42,932 nucleotides of DNA from Flavobacteriales bacterium UBA6165 (GTDB taxonomy: Bacteria > Bacteroidota > Bacteroidia > Flavobacteriales_D > Crocinitomicaceae), in NCBI GenBank assembly GCA_002422285.1, contig DIUF01000044.1, positions 2,241 to 45,172 of the forward strand. Direction: 5' to 3'. Of this stretch, positions 8,212-16,474 are shown piece by piece. Numbering within the stretch: position 1 is the stretch's first letter; each line of letters starts with the position of its first letter. Under the pieces are notes generated by a model. That model saw only the letters and a program-made list of their open reading frames with translations. It made no database searches and had not been told where the DNA came from. The position numbers were made by a program, and so were the translations under genes.

Positions 8212-8697
8212 ATGAAAAAGATAATTTTGGGATGTTCTTTACTCTTTTCTATACTGTCTTGTAACACAAAAGGAACGACTTCAAACGGTATGACAGCAGA
8301 GGATTACCACAATGTAATTGTTGACCAACAAAACTTGGTTTTTGACCAAATATTTGAAATGTTTGAATTGATAGAAGCAGACATTGCTTTGGCTGAAACA
8401 GAACGAATTAAGTTGATAAAGATGTGTGACGAAGCAGTTGAAGCAATCCAAGCCTTGCCATCCTTTAATGGCGATTCTGAATTTCGCGATGTTGCTTTGG
8501 AGGTGTTTACTTTTTATCAAGGGATTTCAGCCAATGAATACAAGCAAATGTTAGAAGGCTTAATGAGCGACGACGATACGCAGATTATGAATGTTCTCAA
8601 ATTGGAAGAAGAAATCAATTTGAAAGAAATCGCATTGGACGCCAAGCTTCGGGGGGCTCAAAGCAAATTTGCATCAAAAAACAGTTTGAGACTTTAG
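8212..8697 (+). CDS. Putative lipoprotein, second of a tandem paralogous pair
   Basis: A 161-residue lipoprotein beginning M-K-K-I-I-L-G-C-S-L-L with lipobox I-L-S-C-N (C17). An upstream in-frame ATG at 8191 would add M-E-F-N-K-T-H before the signal peptide; 8212 is preferred because K-K follows it directly. It is homologous over its full length to the preceding lipoprotein (shared Q-N, C-D, R-D, F-Y, A-N and L-E-E-E-I positions), so the pair arose by tandem duplication followed by clear divergence. The stop overlaps the convergent marC stop by four bases. Confidence 0.8.
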   Translation: MKKIILGCSLLFSILSCNTKGTTSNGMTAEDYHNVIVDQQNLVFDQIFEMFELIEADIALAETERIKLIKMCDEAVEAIQALPSFNGDSEFRDVALEVFTFYQGISANEYKQMLEGLMSDDDTQIMNVLKLEEEINLKEIALDAKLRGAQSKFASKNSLRL

Positions 8698-9275
8698 AGT
8701 AGTCCACCCACATTTTTGGTGAACAGTTTTACAGCAATCGCCAAAAGGATTATTCCGAAGACCTTTTTGGTTATCGCTAATCCACCAGGGCCTAAAAACC
8801 GTTCAATGGGCTTTGTTAAAACCAATACTATATAAACAATAACCACGTTTATGAGTATGGCAAAAACGATGTTGATGGCTTGAAACTCTGCCCTTAGCGA
8901 AATTAAAGAAGTCATTGTTCCAGCCCCTGCAATTATTGGAAAAGCCAATGGAACAATAGACGCTGTTTTTGGTGTTCCCTCTTCTTTGAACAACTGAACA
9001 CCAAAAATCATTTCAAAACTCATGGCAAACAAAATGAGTGAGCCAGCTACAGCAAATGAGCCAATATCAACACCCAACAGACCCAACAAGGTTTCTCCTA
9101 AAAACAAAAAAGTAATCATGATAAACATGGCTACTAAAGAGGCGCGCATGGGGAAGATCACTCCAGCACTGGACTTGATTTTGATAATCACAGGTATTGA
9201 GCCAATAATATCAATTACGGCAAACAAGACCAAGCTGGCTTTTAATAATTCTGTTGTGGAGAAATCGTTAAACAT
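8694..9275 (-). CDS. MarC family integral membrane protein
   Basis: A 193-residue protein with about six membrane helices and the MarC/UPF0056 pattern: a first helix with D-I-I-G-S-I-P-V, a central A-G-S-L-I-L-F-A-M-S-F-E-M-I-F-G, then P-L-A-F-P-I-I-A-G-A-G-T-M-T and G-P-G-G-L-A-I-T-K-K. The family was once linked to multidrug resistance but its transport substrate is unknown. Its ATG overlaps the end of purN by 8 bases, so the two genes are translationally coupled from the purN promoter. Confidence 0.88.
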   Translation of the reverse strand: MFNDFSTTELLKASLVLFAVIDIIGSIPVIIKIKSSAGVIFPMRASLVAMFIMITFLFLGETLLGLLGVDIGSFAVAGSLILFAMSFEMIFGVQLFKEEGTPKTASIVPLAFPIIAGAGTMTSLISLRAEFQAINIVFAILINVVIVYIVLVLTKPIERFLGPGGLAITKKVFGIILLAIAVKLFTKNVGGLL

Positions 9276-9840
9276 GTTGAATGAATTTTTCTATGGTGGA
9301 TTTATAATACTCGTGTTCTAGTTCTTGTACAGCCCTTGCTATTTGCTCTGCATTCATCTCTGGTGTTACCGGACAACTGAATTGAGCTAGAATCTGTCCT
9401 TTGTCATATTCTTCGTTTACCAAGTGTATGGTAATCCCCGTTTCTTTATCACCGCTTTGCTGAACGACTTCATGAACGCGCATACCATACATATTTTTGC
9501 CACCATGCTTAGGCAAAAGAGAAGGGTGAATGTTGATGATTTTGTCTGAGAAGGCGCGAACGATGTTTTTCGGAATTTTTCTCAAGAAGCCAGCCAACAC
9601 AATGTAGTCTGTTTTGATTTCGTTGAGTTTGCGCATCAACTCATCGCCTTTTTCAAATACTTCATTCGGGTAAAAGAAAACAGGAATTTGATTAGACTTT
9701 CCAATTTCGACCACACCAGCATTTTCTTTATTGGTAAAAACAGCGTTGATGCTAATGGATTCATGATGCTTAAAATAGGTAATCAAAGCAGCTGCGTTTG
9801 TGCCAGAACCTGATGCAAATATGGTGATGAGTTTGTTCAA
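9268..9840 (-). CDS. purN: Phosphoribosylglycinamide formyltransferase (PurN)
   Basis: Transfers a formyl group from 10-formyl-tetrahydrofolate to GAR in purine synthesis. The protein starts N-K-L-I-T-I-F-A-S-G-S-G-T-N (nucleotide-binding loop near the N-terminus) and shows L-A-G-F-L-R-K-I-P, the catalytic-asparagine/histidine region I-I-N-I-H-P-S-L-L-P, then G-I-T-I-H-L-V-N-E-E-Y-D-K-G-Q-I. The chosen start is TTG at 9840, giving 190 residues, the usual family length. An in-frame ATG at 9909 would put the promoter box inside the gene and add 23 unmatched residues, so it is rejected. marC follows with an 8-base overlap. Confidence 0.9.
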   Translation of the reverse strand: MNKLITIFASGSGTNAAALITYFKHHESISINAVFTNKENAGVVEIGKSNQIPVFFYPNEVFEKGDELMRKLNEIKTDYIVLAGFLRKIPKNIVRAFSDKIINIHPSLLPKHGGKNMYGMRVHEVVQQSGDKETGITIHLVNEEYDKGQILAQFSCPVTPEMNAEQIARAVQELEHEYYKSTIEKFIQHV

Positions 9841-9853
9841 CGCAATTTTTTTG

Positions 9854-9861
9854 CAAAGGTA
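9854..9861 (-). promoter_or_regulatory. Bacteroidota -7 box for purN (TACCTTTG)
   Basis: On the minus strand TACCTTTG is a full match to TAnnTTTG and ends 13 bases before the TTG start of purN. It lies between the two in-frame start candidates and therefore decides the start. Confidence 0.6.
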
Positions 9862-9943
9862 ATCATTCCCCTTAAGCCGGAATAAATATGATGTTTTTAG
9901 TGCAACCACAGCAGAGGTAATTTCGAGAAATTCAAGCGAAAAT

Positions 9944-9974
9944 TTTGATATGTGCTCTAGATATTATTTCTTTG
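9944..9974 (+). promoter_or_regulatory. Promoter of acpP-fabF-rnc operon
   Basis: TTTG at 9944-9947, a 19-base spacer and TTTCTTTG at 9967-9974 (one mismatch to TAnnTTTG). The acpP ATG follows 28 bases after the -7 box. Confidence 0.55.
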
Positions 9975-10002
9975 CGCAGAATTAATTGAAAAATTTAAAA
10001 AC

Positions 10003-10239
10003 ATGTCTGACATTAAATCAAAAGTAGTCACAATTATTGTTGACAAATTAGGCGTTGAAGAGTCTGAAGTTACTAACGAAGCAAGCTTCACAAATGACTT
10101 GGGCGCTGATTCATTGGATACAGTAGAGTTGATTATGGAATTCGAAAAGGAATTCAATATTGCTATTCCTGATGATCAAGCAGAAAAAATCCAAACTGTA
10201 GGTGACGCCGTTACATACATTCAGGATAACGCCAAGTAA
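10003..10239 (+). CDS. acpP: Acyl carrier protein
   Basis: A 78-residue acidic four-helix protein with the phosphopantetheine attachment motif L-G-A-D-S-L-D-T-V-E (S37). It carries growing acyl chains for fatty acid synthesis. It is directly followed, 16 bases on, by fabF, the classical acpP-fabF order, and has its own promoter just upstream. Confidence 0.97.
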   Translation: MSDIKSKVVTIIVDKLGVEESEVTNEASFTNDLGADSLDTVELIMEFEKEFNIAIPDDQAEKIQTVGDAVTYIQDNAK

Positions 10240-10255
10240 TTAATCGAACAATTTT

Positions 10256-11509
10256 ATGGAATTAAAGCGTGTTGTAATAACAGGTATGGGCGCGCTTACG
10301 CCCCTAGGTAACAACCTAAACGATTATTGGGAAAACCTAATAAATGGGGTGAGTGGTGCCGCACCTATCCAACAATTCGATGCGTCTAAATTCAAAACGC
10401 AATTTGCCTGCGAACTCAAAAACTTCAACATTGAAGACCATTTGGATCGCAAAGAGGCAAGAAAAATTGATCAATTCACGCAATATGCCATGGTCTCTGT
10501 TGCAGAGGCTATGGCTGATGCGGGTTTTGATATGGAAAAACTAAATCCTGATCGCGCCGGTGTTATCTGGGGTTCAGGTATTGGAGGACTCAAAACATTC
10601 CAAGACGAGTGTAAAGAGTTTTTCCAAGGAGATGGAACGCCTCGTTTCAATCCTTTCTTTATTCCAAAAATGATTGCTGATATCGCAGCGGGTCACCTTT
10701 CTATTAAGTATGGTTTCCGCGGTCCGAATTTCTGTACAGTTTCGGCTTGCGCATCATCTACCAACGCCATCGTTGATGCGTTTAATTATATCCGCTTGAA
10801 CAAGGCCGATGTGTTTATTACAGGTGGATCAGAGGCAGCAGTAAACGAAGCGGGTATTGGTGGTTTCAATGCGCTTAAGGCATTATCAACAAGAAACGAT
10901 GATCCCAAAACTGCTTCGCGCCCATTTGATGTTGACCGCGATGGTTTTGTGTTGGGCGAAGGTTCTGGTGCTTTAATTCTTGAAGAATTGAATCACGCCT
11001 TGGCTCGTGGGGCTAAAATTTACGCCGAAGTTGTTGGAGGCGGAATGTCTGCAGATGCTTATCATATTACCGCTCCTCATCCGGAAGGTTTAGGTGCAAA
11101 CGCGGTGATGCGCAGCGCTCTAGAAGATGCCGAAATGCAACCCAGTGAAATTGATTATATCAATGTTCATGGCACATCAACACCGCTGGGTGATATTGCC
11201 GAAACGAAGGCAATCCAGAAGGTTTTTGGCGATCATGCATACAATCTTAATATTTCTTCCACCAAGTCGATGACAGGCCATCTTTTGGGTGCTGCTGGAG
11301 CTATTGAAGCCATTGCAACGGTTTTGGCTGTGAAAAACGATATCGTTCCTCCTACCATTAACCATTTTACGGACGACCCTGATTTGGACAATAAATTGAA
11401 TTTTACTTTCAATAAGGCGCAAAAAAGAACTGTCAATGCCGCGCTTTCAAATACTTTTGGTTTTGGTGGACACAATACGTCCATTATTGTGAAGAAATTC
11501 AAGGCATAG
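10256..11509 (+). CDS. fabF: 3-oxoacyl-[acyl-carrier-protein] synthase II
   Basis: Condensing enzyme that elongates acyl-ACP with malonyl-ACP. The 417-residue protein starts E-L-K-R-V-V-I-T-G-M-G and carries the Cys-His-His triad: C165 in V-S-A-C-A-S-S, H305 in N-V-H-G-T-S-T-P, and H342 in S-M-T-G-H-L-L-G-A-A-G. The G-F-G-G-H-N block near the end is also present. Length is standard for FabF. It is in operon with acpP upstream and rnc 4 bases downstream. Confidence 0.97.
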   Translation: MELKRVVITGMGALTPLGNNLNDYWENLINGVSGAAPIQQFDASKFKTQFACELKNFNIEDHLDRKEARKIDQFTQYAMVSVAEAMADAGFDMEKLNPDRAGVIWGSGIGGLKTFQDECKEFFQGDGTPRFNPFFIPKMIADIAAGHLSIKYGFRGPNFCTVSACASSTNAIVDAFNYIRLNKADVFITGGSEAAVNEAGIGGFNALKALSTRNDDPKTASRPFDVDRDGFVLGEGSGALILEELNHALARGAKIYAEVVGGGMSADAYHITAPHPEGLGANAVMRSALEDAEMQPSEIDYINVHGTSTPLGDIAETKAIQKVFGDHAYNLNISSTKSMTGHLLGAAGAIEAIATVLAVKNDIVPPTINHFTDDPDLDNKLNFTFNKAQKRTVNAALSNTFGFGGHNTSIIVKKFKA

Positions 11510-11513
11510 TGTT

Positions 11514-12242
11514 GTGTCTCTATTAGATATATTTTCATCAGGCAAACTCAACGAGCATGAGAAACGTATTTCGCGTTTCCTCACTACAATTTTTGGGTAT
11601 AAGCCTTTGAAAATGCATTACTTCGTTGAGGCTTTGACCCACAAGTCGTTTACGCACAAAGAGAAAGATAAACACCTCAGCAATGAACGCTTAGAGTTTT
11701 TGGGCGACGCTATTATCGATGCCGCTGTTGCCGAATACGTTTTCTTTAAATTTCCCGAGGAGCCTGAAGGTTATCTGACCAAAGTAAAATCCAAATTAGT
11801 CAATCGTAAAACGCTTTCTGAGTTAGGCGCTGTATTGGGCATCGAGTCTATTTTGTTATACGATGATTCGCGACCAATCAACTTAGATTCCCTGCAAGGA
11901 AACGCCTTCGAAGCAATCATCGGAGCGGTTTATCTGGATGGAGGTTATCAAAAAGCCAAGAGCTGTTTGTTGGACTCAGTTTTTCCTCGTTTTCTCGACA
12001 TTAACCAAGTCTTGGAAGAGGAAATTGACTTCAAAAGCAAATTGATGATTTGGGGACAGCGCAGTAAAATATTGGTTGAATTCAACGTGCTCGACTCCAA
12101 ACAGGCCGCTGGTGAAGCTGTGCATGTGATGGAAGTAAGAATCAACGGAAACGCCTATGGACGAGGCAAGGCCAGTTCAAAGAAAGCTGCTGAACAATTG
12201 GCGGCAAAGGAAACCTTGGTGCTAATCGGTGAAATAGAATGA
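11514..12242 (+). CDS. rnc: Ribonuclease III
   Basis: A double-strand RNA endonuclease for rRNA and mRNA processing. The catalytic domain (about 15-160) shows N-E-R-L-E-F-L-G-D-A-I-I-D, the family signature with metal-binding residues, and N-A-F-E-A-I-I-G-A-V-Y-L-D-G-G. The C-terminal double-strand RNA-binding domain (about 165-240) ends with G-R-G-K-A-S-S-K-K-A-A-E-Q-L-A. Translation starts at GTG 11514, 4 bases after the fabF stop, and the gene overlaps the next by 4 bases (ATGA). Confidence 0.96.
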   Translation: MSLLDIFSSGKLNEHEKRISRFLTTIFGYKPLKMHYFVEALTHKSFTHKEKDKHLSNERLEFLGDAIIDAAVAEYVFFKFPEEPEGYLTKVKSKLVNRKTLSELGAVLGIESILLYDDSRPINLDSLQGNAFEAIIGAVYLDGGYQKAKSCLLDSVFPRFLDINQVLEEEIDFKSKLMIWGQRSKILVEFNVLDSKQAAGEAVHVMEVRINGNAYGRGKASSKKAAEQLAAKETLVLIGEIE

Positions 12243-12667
12243 AGCAAAAAAAGCACAATCTTCAGTATGAAGCTGAAATCGAGTTTGAGGTTTTGGCGAT
12301 TTGTTCTCCTTTTCCAGATTTTCGACTCATTTGGAACATCAACAAAGCTGCGGAATTACAATTGGCAAAAGCTGATGATCCTTTTTTGCTACACAGCAAG
12401 AAAGGTGATTTTACTTCCAGCCATTCGAAGTATTACTGGTTCGACCAATCCGATGAGGTGCAATATATGATGCTTAAAAATTTTGAGCAGGGCAAACGCC
12501 TCGTTCCCGAATTGGACCAAGTAGATTATTTTCTTTTCATTCAAACCGACTATAATTCACCTACAACAAATATCCTAAAGAATCTTTCAAGCTGCGAAGC
12601 GATTATGGCTGCTTTCGTTGTAGATGTGGATGAATATCCATTTTTTGGTTTGGTGCAAGAGCTTTAG
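12239..12667 (+). CDS. IPExxxVDY family protein
   Basis: A 142-residue protein with the sequence L-V-P-E-L-D-Q-V-D-Y-F-L-F-I, the hallmark of the Bacteroidota-specific IPExxxVDY family (here V for the first I). The function is not established. The position between rnc and pyk is the usual one for this family, and the ATGA overlap with rnc shows translational coupling. It is predicted cytoplasmic, with no signal peptide or membrane helix. Confidence 0.85.
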   Translation: MKQKKHNLQYEAEIEFEVLAICSPFPDFRLIWNINKAAELQLAKADDPFLLHSKKGDFTSSHSKYYWFDQSDEVQYMMLKNFEQGKRLVPELDQVDYFLFIQTDYNSPTTNILKNLSSCEAIMAAFVVDVDEYPFFGLVQEL

Positions 12668-12859
12668 TTCCATTGTTGGTTTTTAGCTTTTGGTGATTGA
12701 AAATGGATGCGCGGCACTTTGTCATATTACTTCATCATCACATGTAATATTGCAAATCATTCTTAACGCGCAGTTTCAATCTTTCCTTGAATATTTACCT
12801 CCAACATTACCAAATCTTTAGGAAATCTGTTCTTGAAACAAAACTTATGCATTTACGTT
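12668..12859. other. Intergenic region upstream of pyk
   Basis: No gene is seen in this stretch. An in-frame upstream extension of pyk (to 12787) crosses the promoter box at 12860 and is therefore not counted as coding. Confidence 0.5.
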
Positions 12860-12867
12860 TACCTTTG
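12860..12867 (+). promoter_or_regulatory. Bacteroidota -7 box for pyk (TACCTTTG)
   Basis: A perfect TAnnTTTG match ending 18 bases before the pyk ATG at 12886. It shows pyk has its own promoter although it lies behind the acpP-fabF-rnc run, and it rules out the longer in-frame start at 12787. Confidence 0.6.
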
Positions 12868-12885
12868 CACACAAAATTTTTTTCC

Positions 12886-14304
12886 ATGAGAAAAACCAAA
12901 ATCATTGCAACGATTGGTCCTGCAACTTCATCCAAAGCGGTTTTAAAAGAGATTATTCAGAAGGGTGTTAACATCTGTCGCATCAATTGCTCACACGGCT
13001 CCTACGAGGACCACAAAGCGGTTATAGACAGCATCCGCGAAATCAATGATGAATTGAACACACACGTCGGTATTTTGGTCGATTTGCAAGGCCCGAAAAT
13101 CCGCATTCATGAGGTGGAAAACAACGGCATTGACTTGGTGTCTGGCGAAACGATTTTGATTTCAACAGATAAAGTGCTCGGCACAAAGGAGAAAATTTCT
13201 ATCAATTACCAAGACCTCCCGCGCGATGTGAAACCCGGCGAACATATTTTGCTCGACGATGGTAAATTGTTGCTCGAAGTGCTTGCTAGCAATGGAAAAA
13301 ATGAAGTGAAGTGCAAAGTGGTGCATGGTGGTGTTTTGTCTTCCAAAAAAGGTGTAAACCTCCCGAATTCTGCATTGTCCTTGCCTTCATTGACCCCAAA
13401 AGATTTAGAAGACTTAGAGTTTGCCTTGGAGAACAATGCCGATTGGATTGGACTTTCTTTTGTGCGCAATGCACGAGATATCATTGAATTGAAGCACCAT
13501 ATTTTGCAAGCACAATCATCAGCGCGTGTTATTGCGAAAATTGAAAAGCCGGAGGCGCTTACGCAAATAGATGATATCATTGCCGAGTGCGATGCTTTGA
13601 TGGTGGCCCGCGGTGATTTGGGTGTTGAAATTCCTTTGGAGCAAGTGCCGGTTATTCAAAAAATGCTCATCAAAAAATGTTTGCTTTCTGCTAAGCCCGT
13701 AATTGTGGCGACGCAAATGATGGAGAGTATGATTACCAGTATTTCTCCGACTAGAGCTGAGGTAAACGACGTGGCGAATGCTGTTTTGGATGGTGCCGAT
13801 GCCGTGATGCTTTCTGGAGAAACTTCTGTAGGAAAATTCCCAGGAAAAGTTATTGAAATCATGTGCCAAATTGTTTCCGAAATGGAAAAACAAGAGCAGA
13901 TTTACAACAAAGAAGAGCTTCCATTAAAAAACCAAGCGCGATTTATTTCAGACTCAATTTGTTTCAATGCCTGCCGATTGTCGCAACGCGTTGAAGCCAA
14001 GGCAATTATCACCATGACTTTTTCTGGCTACACGGCATATAAGGTTTCGTCTCAACGCCCAAAATCACAAATCTTGGTGTTTACGAGCAACAAGAAAATC
14101 ATGACGCAGTTGAATTTGGTTTGGGGCGTGAAGTGCTATTATTACGACCGCACAGTAAGCACCGACCATACCATTGCTGATATCATTTATCTCTTGAAAA
14201 AAGAGGGACGTGTAGCCACTGGCGATTATGTAATTAACATTGCTTCAATTCCTATCGAAGAACAAGGAAAATCAAATATGGTTAAGCTAAGTCAAGTCGA
14301 CTAG
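12886..14304 (+). CDS. pyk: Pyruvate kinase
   Basis: Converts phosphoenolpyruvate and ADP to pyruvate and ATP in glycolysis. The 472-residue protein begins R-K-T-K-I-I-A-T-I-G-P-A-T-S-S, the standard N-terminus. It has the catalytic lysine region I-A-K-I-E-K-P-E-A-L, the metal-binding segment M-V-A-R-G-D-L-G-V-E-I-P, and V-A-T-Q-M-M-E-S-M. The C-terminal regulatory-type domain is present (about 355-470). The start at 12886 is chosen over 12787 because of the homologous N-terminus and the promoter box in between. The 3' end overlaps the convergent EamA gene by 23 bases. Confidence 0.96.
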   Translation: MRKTKIIATIGPATSSKAVLKEIIQKGVNICRINCSHGSYEDHKAVIDSIREINDELNTHVGILVDLQGPKIRIHEVENNGIDLVSGETILISTDKVLGTKEKISINYQDLPRDVKPGEHILLDDGKLLLEVLASNGKNEVKCKVVHGGVLSSKKGVNLPNSALSLPSLTPKDLEDLEFALENNADWIGLSFVRNARDIIELKHHILQAQSSARVIAKIEKPEALTQIDDIIAECDALMVARGDLGVEIPLEQVPVIQKMLIKKCLLSAKPVIVATQMMESMITSISPTRAEVNDVANAVLDGADAVMLSGETSVGKFPGKVIEIMCQIVSEMEKQEQIYNKEELPLKNQARFISDSICFNACRLSQRVEAKAIITMTFSGYTAYKVSSQRPKSQILVFTSNKKIMTQLNLVWGVKCYYYDRTVSTDHTIADIIYLLKKEGRVATGDYVINIASIPIEEQGKSNMVKLSQVD

Positions 14305-15187
14305 CTTTCCGTCTCTGTCTGTTTTTTATGATTCCGTTGGTCACTACGGCTGACACAATAATGGCGCTTCCCACATAAAACAGTGGATCCATCTTCTCGC
14401 TGCCTGGGTAAATGATCAGGGCCAGAATAATGGTGTAAACAGGCTCCAAATTAATGGTCAAACTCACCGTGAAAGCGCCCAAGTACTTGGTTGCATTAAC
14501 CGCAAGGATAAAAGCTATTGAGGTGCAAATTACTCCCAAAAACAGCAGCTTCCAAAACAAGTCTGCGTCGATTTTCTCGAAGAGTGCAAGATTCATGTCG
14601 CCTTGAAAAACCAAAAATAAACTGAGCACAACAAAGCCACTTGTTAGTTCAATCAACGTGAGCTGAGGTGCTGGCATTTTTTCAACCAATACGGCATTCG
14701 ACACCGAAAAAAGTGCCGCTAAAAACGCAGACAGTAATCCAACGGCGATGGCCAAAATGTTGCCCGATTCTTGGGTGCTGATGAGAAACATGCCGCCAAA
14801 AACAACAATGCTCAATATCAAATCCAGTACATTGAACTTGGTTTTTTTAATCAAAGGTTCCAGCCACGAAACATGCAGCGTAGTGGTAGCCAAACAGATA
14901 ATGCCTAGCGAAATGGAAGAAAGTTTGATGCTGTGGAAAAATGTAATCCAATGTAGCCCAACGAGAACGCCTACAAACATGGTTTTCATCCATAGGTCTG
15001 GACCAATTTTGGTTAGTTTTTTTTGAATCAAGGGAAAAAGCAATCCAAGTGATATTACAGCAATGCCCAAACGCCACCAAACCATTTCTGTTGCGGGTAA
15101 TGTAATGGCTTTTCCCATAATGCCTGTGTAGCCCCAAATGATGACTACAAGGTGAATAATAAGGGTGTATTGAATTTTTTTTGACAT
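14282..15187 (-). CDS. EamA/DMT-family membrane transporter
   Basis: A 301-residue protein with about ten hydrophobic helices arranged as two EamA halves (about 8-140 and 150-290), and a basic C-terminal tail (K-N-R-Q-R-R-K). The W-W-R-L-G-I-A region in the first half and the N-L-E-P-V-Y-T region in the second are typical of drug/metabolite transporter family members. The substrate cannot be predicted. The gene follows a terminator on the same strand and has no clear TAnnTTTG box of its own. Confidence 0.88.
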   Translation of the reverse strand: MSKKIQYTLIIHLVVIIWGYTGIMGKAITLPATEMVWWRLGIAVISLGLLFPLIQKKLTKIGPDLWMKTMFVGVLVGLHWITFFHSIKLSSISLGIICLATTTLHVSWLEPLIKKTKFNVLDLILSIVVFGGMFLISTQESGNILAIAVGLLSAFLAALFSVSNAVLVEKMPAPQLTLIELTSGFVVLSLFLVFQGDMNLALFEKIDADLFWKLLFLGVICTSIAFILAVNATKYLGAFTVSLTINLEPVYTIILALIIYPGSEKMDPLFYVGSAIIVSAVVTNGIIKNRQRRKASRLDLA

Positions 15188-15215
15188 AAAAAAGTCCCGA
15201 CATTTTTGCCGGGAC
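15188..15215 (-). terminator. Rho-independent terminator of the coiled-coil protein gene
   Basis: On the minus strand, GTCCCG (15215-15210) pairs with CGGGAC (15199-15194), followed by a run of six T. It begins 21 bases after the stop of the 15237-16343 gene, and its T tract reaches almost to the ATG of the EamA gene. Confidence 0.75.
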
Positions 15216-15236
15216 GAAGATAGGTTTATTTCTAAT

Positions 15237-16343
15237 TTATTTTTTCGAGTATTTTCTTTTCAATTTTGAACGCTTTTCGTCCAAAGCTTTTTGTTTGGCG
15301 TCGATATCAGCTTGTTTGGCAGTGATTTTCGCTTGTTTTGTTTGCGCTTCTTCTACTGGAATTTTTCCCTTAGCAATTTGTGCGTCGAGCTTTTTTTGTT
15401 CTTTATCTACTTTTTCTCTAGCGCTTTTGATTTTGTTTTGCTGCTTGTCCAACTTGGCGTTTGCTTTGGTATAAGCTTGCTCTTGTTTGAGTTCTTTAGC
15501 AGCAGCTTTATTGGCTTTTTCCGCCTCCTTTTTTTCTTTTTCTGCGGCTTTTTTGGCGGCTTTTTCAGCTTTTGCTTTTTCCTTGGCGTCCTTTTCAGCT
15601 TTTTTCGCTGCTTTTTTCGCTGCTTTTTCCTGCTTGGCTGCGTCTGCATCAGCTTTTCTCTTTGCCTCGGCAGCTGCTTTTTCCGCACGATCTTTTTCTT
15701 GTTGAGCTTCCAATCGTTTCAATTCATCTTGTCGCTTGCGCTCGGCATCAGCTCTTTCTTGTGCTTCTTTTTCACGAGTTATGCGTTGTTCTTCAAGCGA
15801 TTTTTCCCTTTGTTGCGCTTGCTCGGCAGCCTCTTTTCGTCTGCGCTCGGCTTCTTCTCGTGCTGCTTGAGCTTTTTCTTCGGCTGCTTTACGTTCTGTC
15901 TCTGCTTTTGCTCGCTCTGCCTCTAGTTCTCTCACGCGCTCTTCACTTTGTTGGTTGATGTTTTCAATGTTGTTTTCAACTTGAATTATTTGCAAGCCTT
16001 CACCCTTTACCAAACCAAATGGATAGTTGCGGTTATTCACCAATTGAACGCCTTGCAATTCCTGTGATACATATCCAGCGCTAGATACACGAATATTAGT
16101 GGGCTCATGTAAGTAGTTTCCAATTTCCAAACGAACAACACCTACTTCATTGGTGGTGCCACGTGCAACAACAGCGTCTTTAATTATTACCTCTACCAAA
16201 GCGCCAGCAAAAGGCGTGTTGATGTGGTTTACAGTTACTGTAAAAGAAAGTTTACCGTGATTGGGTGTGCTGGCCATCGCAACTTGATTGAAGAATTGTA
16301 TTGCCATCGCAAGGCCAACGCAAAAAGATAATATTGCTTTCAT
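15237..16343 (-). CDS. Exported Ala/Lys/Glu-rich coiled-coil protein with N-terminal beta-sandwich
   Basis: A 368-residue protein. Residues 1-24 are a signal peptide (A-M-A-S). Residues 29-110 look like a carboxypeptidase-regulatory/transthyretin-like beta-sandwich (F-A-G-A-L-V-E-V-I-I-K-D, T-N-E-V-G-V-V-R-L-E-I, S-S-A-G-Y). From about 125 to the end it is almost pure charged coiled coil, very rich in A, K and E with K-A-A-K-K-A-A-K-type runs, ending in basic residues. The composition resembles the periplasmic stalk of TolA, but there is no TolA membrane anchor or C-terminal domain. Inferred: a periplasmic or surface spacer protein. It has its own promoter and terminator. Confidence 0.8.
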   Translation of the reverse strand: MKAILSFCVGLAMAIQFFNQVAMASTPNHGKLSFTVTVNHINTPFAGALVEVIIKDAVVARGTTNEVGVVRLEIGNYLHEPTNIRVSSAGYVSQELQGVQLVNNRNYPFGLVKGEGLQIIQVENNIENINQQSEERVRELEAERAKAETERKAAEEKAQAAREEAERRRKEAAEQAQQREKSLEEQRITREKEAQERADAERKRQDELKRLEAQQEKDRAEKAAAEAKRKADADAAKQEKAAKKAAKKAEKDAKEKAKAEKAAKKAAEKEKKEAEKANKAAAKELKQEQAYTKANAKLDKQQNKIKSAREKVDKEQKKLDAQIAKGKIPVEEAQTKQAKITAKQADIDAKQKALDEKRSKLKRKYSKK

Positions 16344-16374
16344 GTGTGTTGTTTTTAGTTTTTATTCGTTTTTA

Positions 16375-16382
16375 CAAATGTA
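16375..16382 (-). promoter_or_regulatory. Bacteroidota -7 box for coiled-coil protein gene (TACATTTG)
   Basis: On the minus strand TACATTTG is a full TAnnTTTG match and lies 31 bases before the ATG at 16343. Confidence 0.5.
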
Positions 16383-16462
16383 AGGTTTTTAATTTTGTTA
16401 TTTTGAAAAACAAAACTTTGTGCTTTATGGAGTTTTCCAAGATGCAGTGTGCAAGATATTCG

Positions 16463-16470
16463 TAATTTTA
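16463..16470 (+). promoter_or_regulatory. -7 box abutting delta-prime start (TAATTTTA)
   Basis: TAATTTTA fits TAnnTTT(G/A) and is separated from the ATG at 16475 by only GGCC, which implies a leaderless or nearly leaderless mRNA. Confidence 0.5.
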
Positions 16471-16474
16471 GGCC

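Noticed and set aside
12787..12885. 33-residue N-terminal extension of pyruvate kinase
   Set aside because: It includes a perfect -7 promoter box at 12860-12867 and has no counterpart in the family; the standard N-terminus begins at 12886.
15291..15926. 211-residue open frame on the plus strand rich in F, L, S and C
   Set aside because: It is the antisense shadow of the Ala/Lys/Glu coiled-coil gene: the repeated GCT/TTT codon pattern keeps several frames open. There is no start signal or promoter for it.
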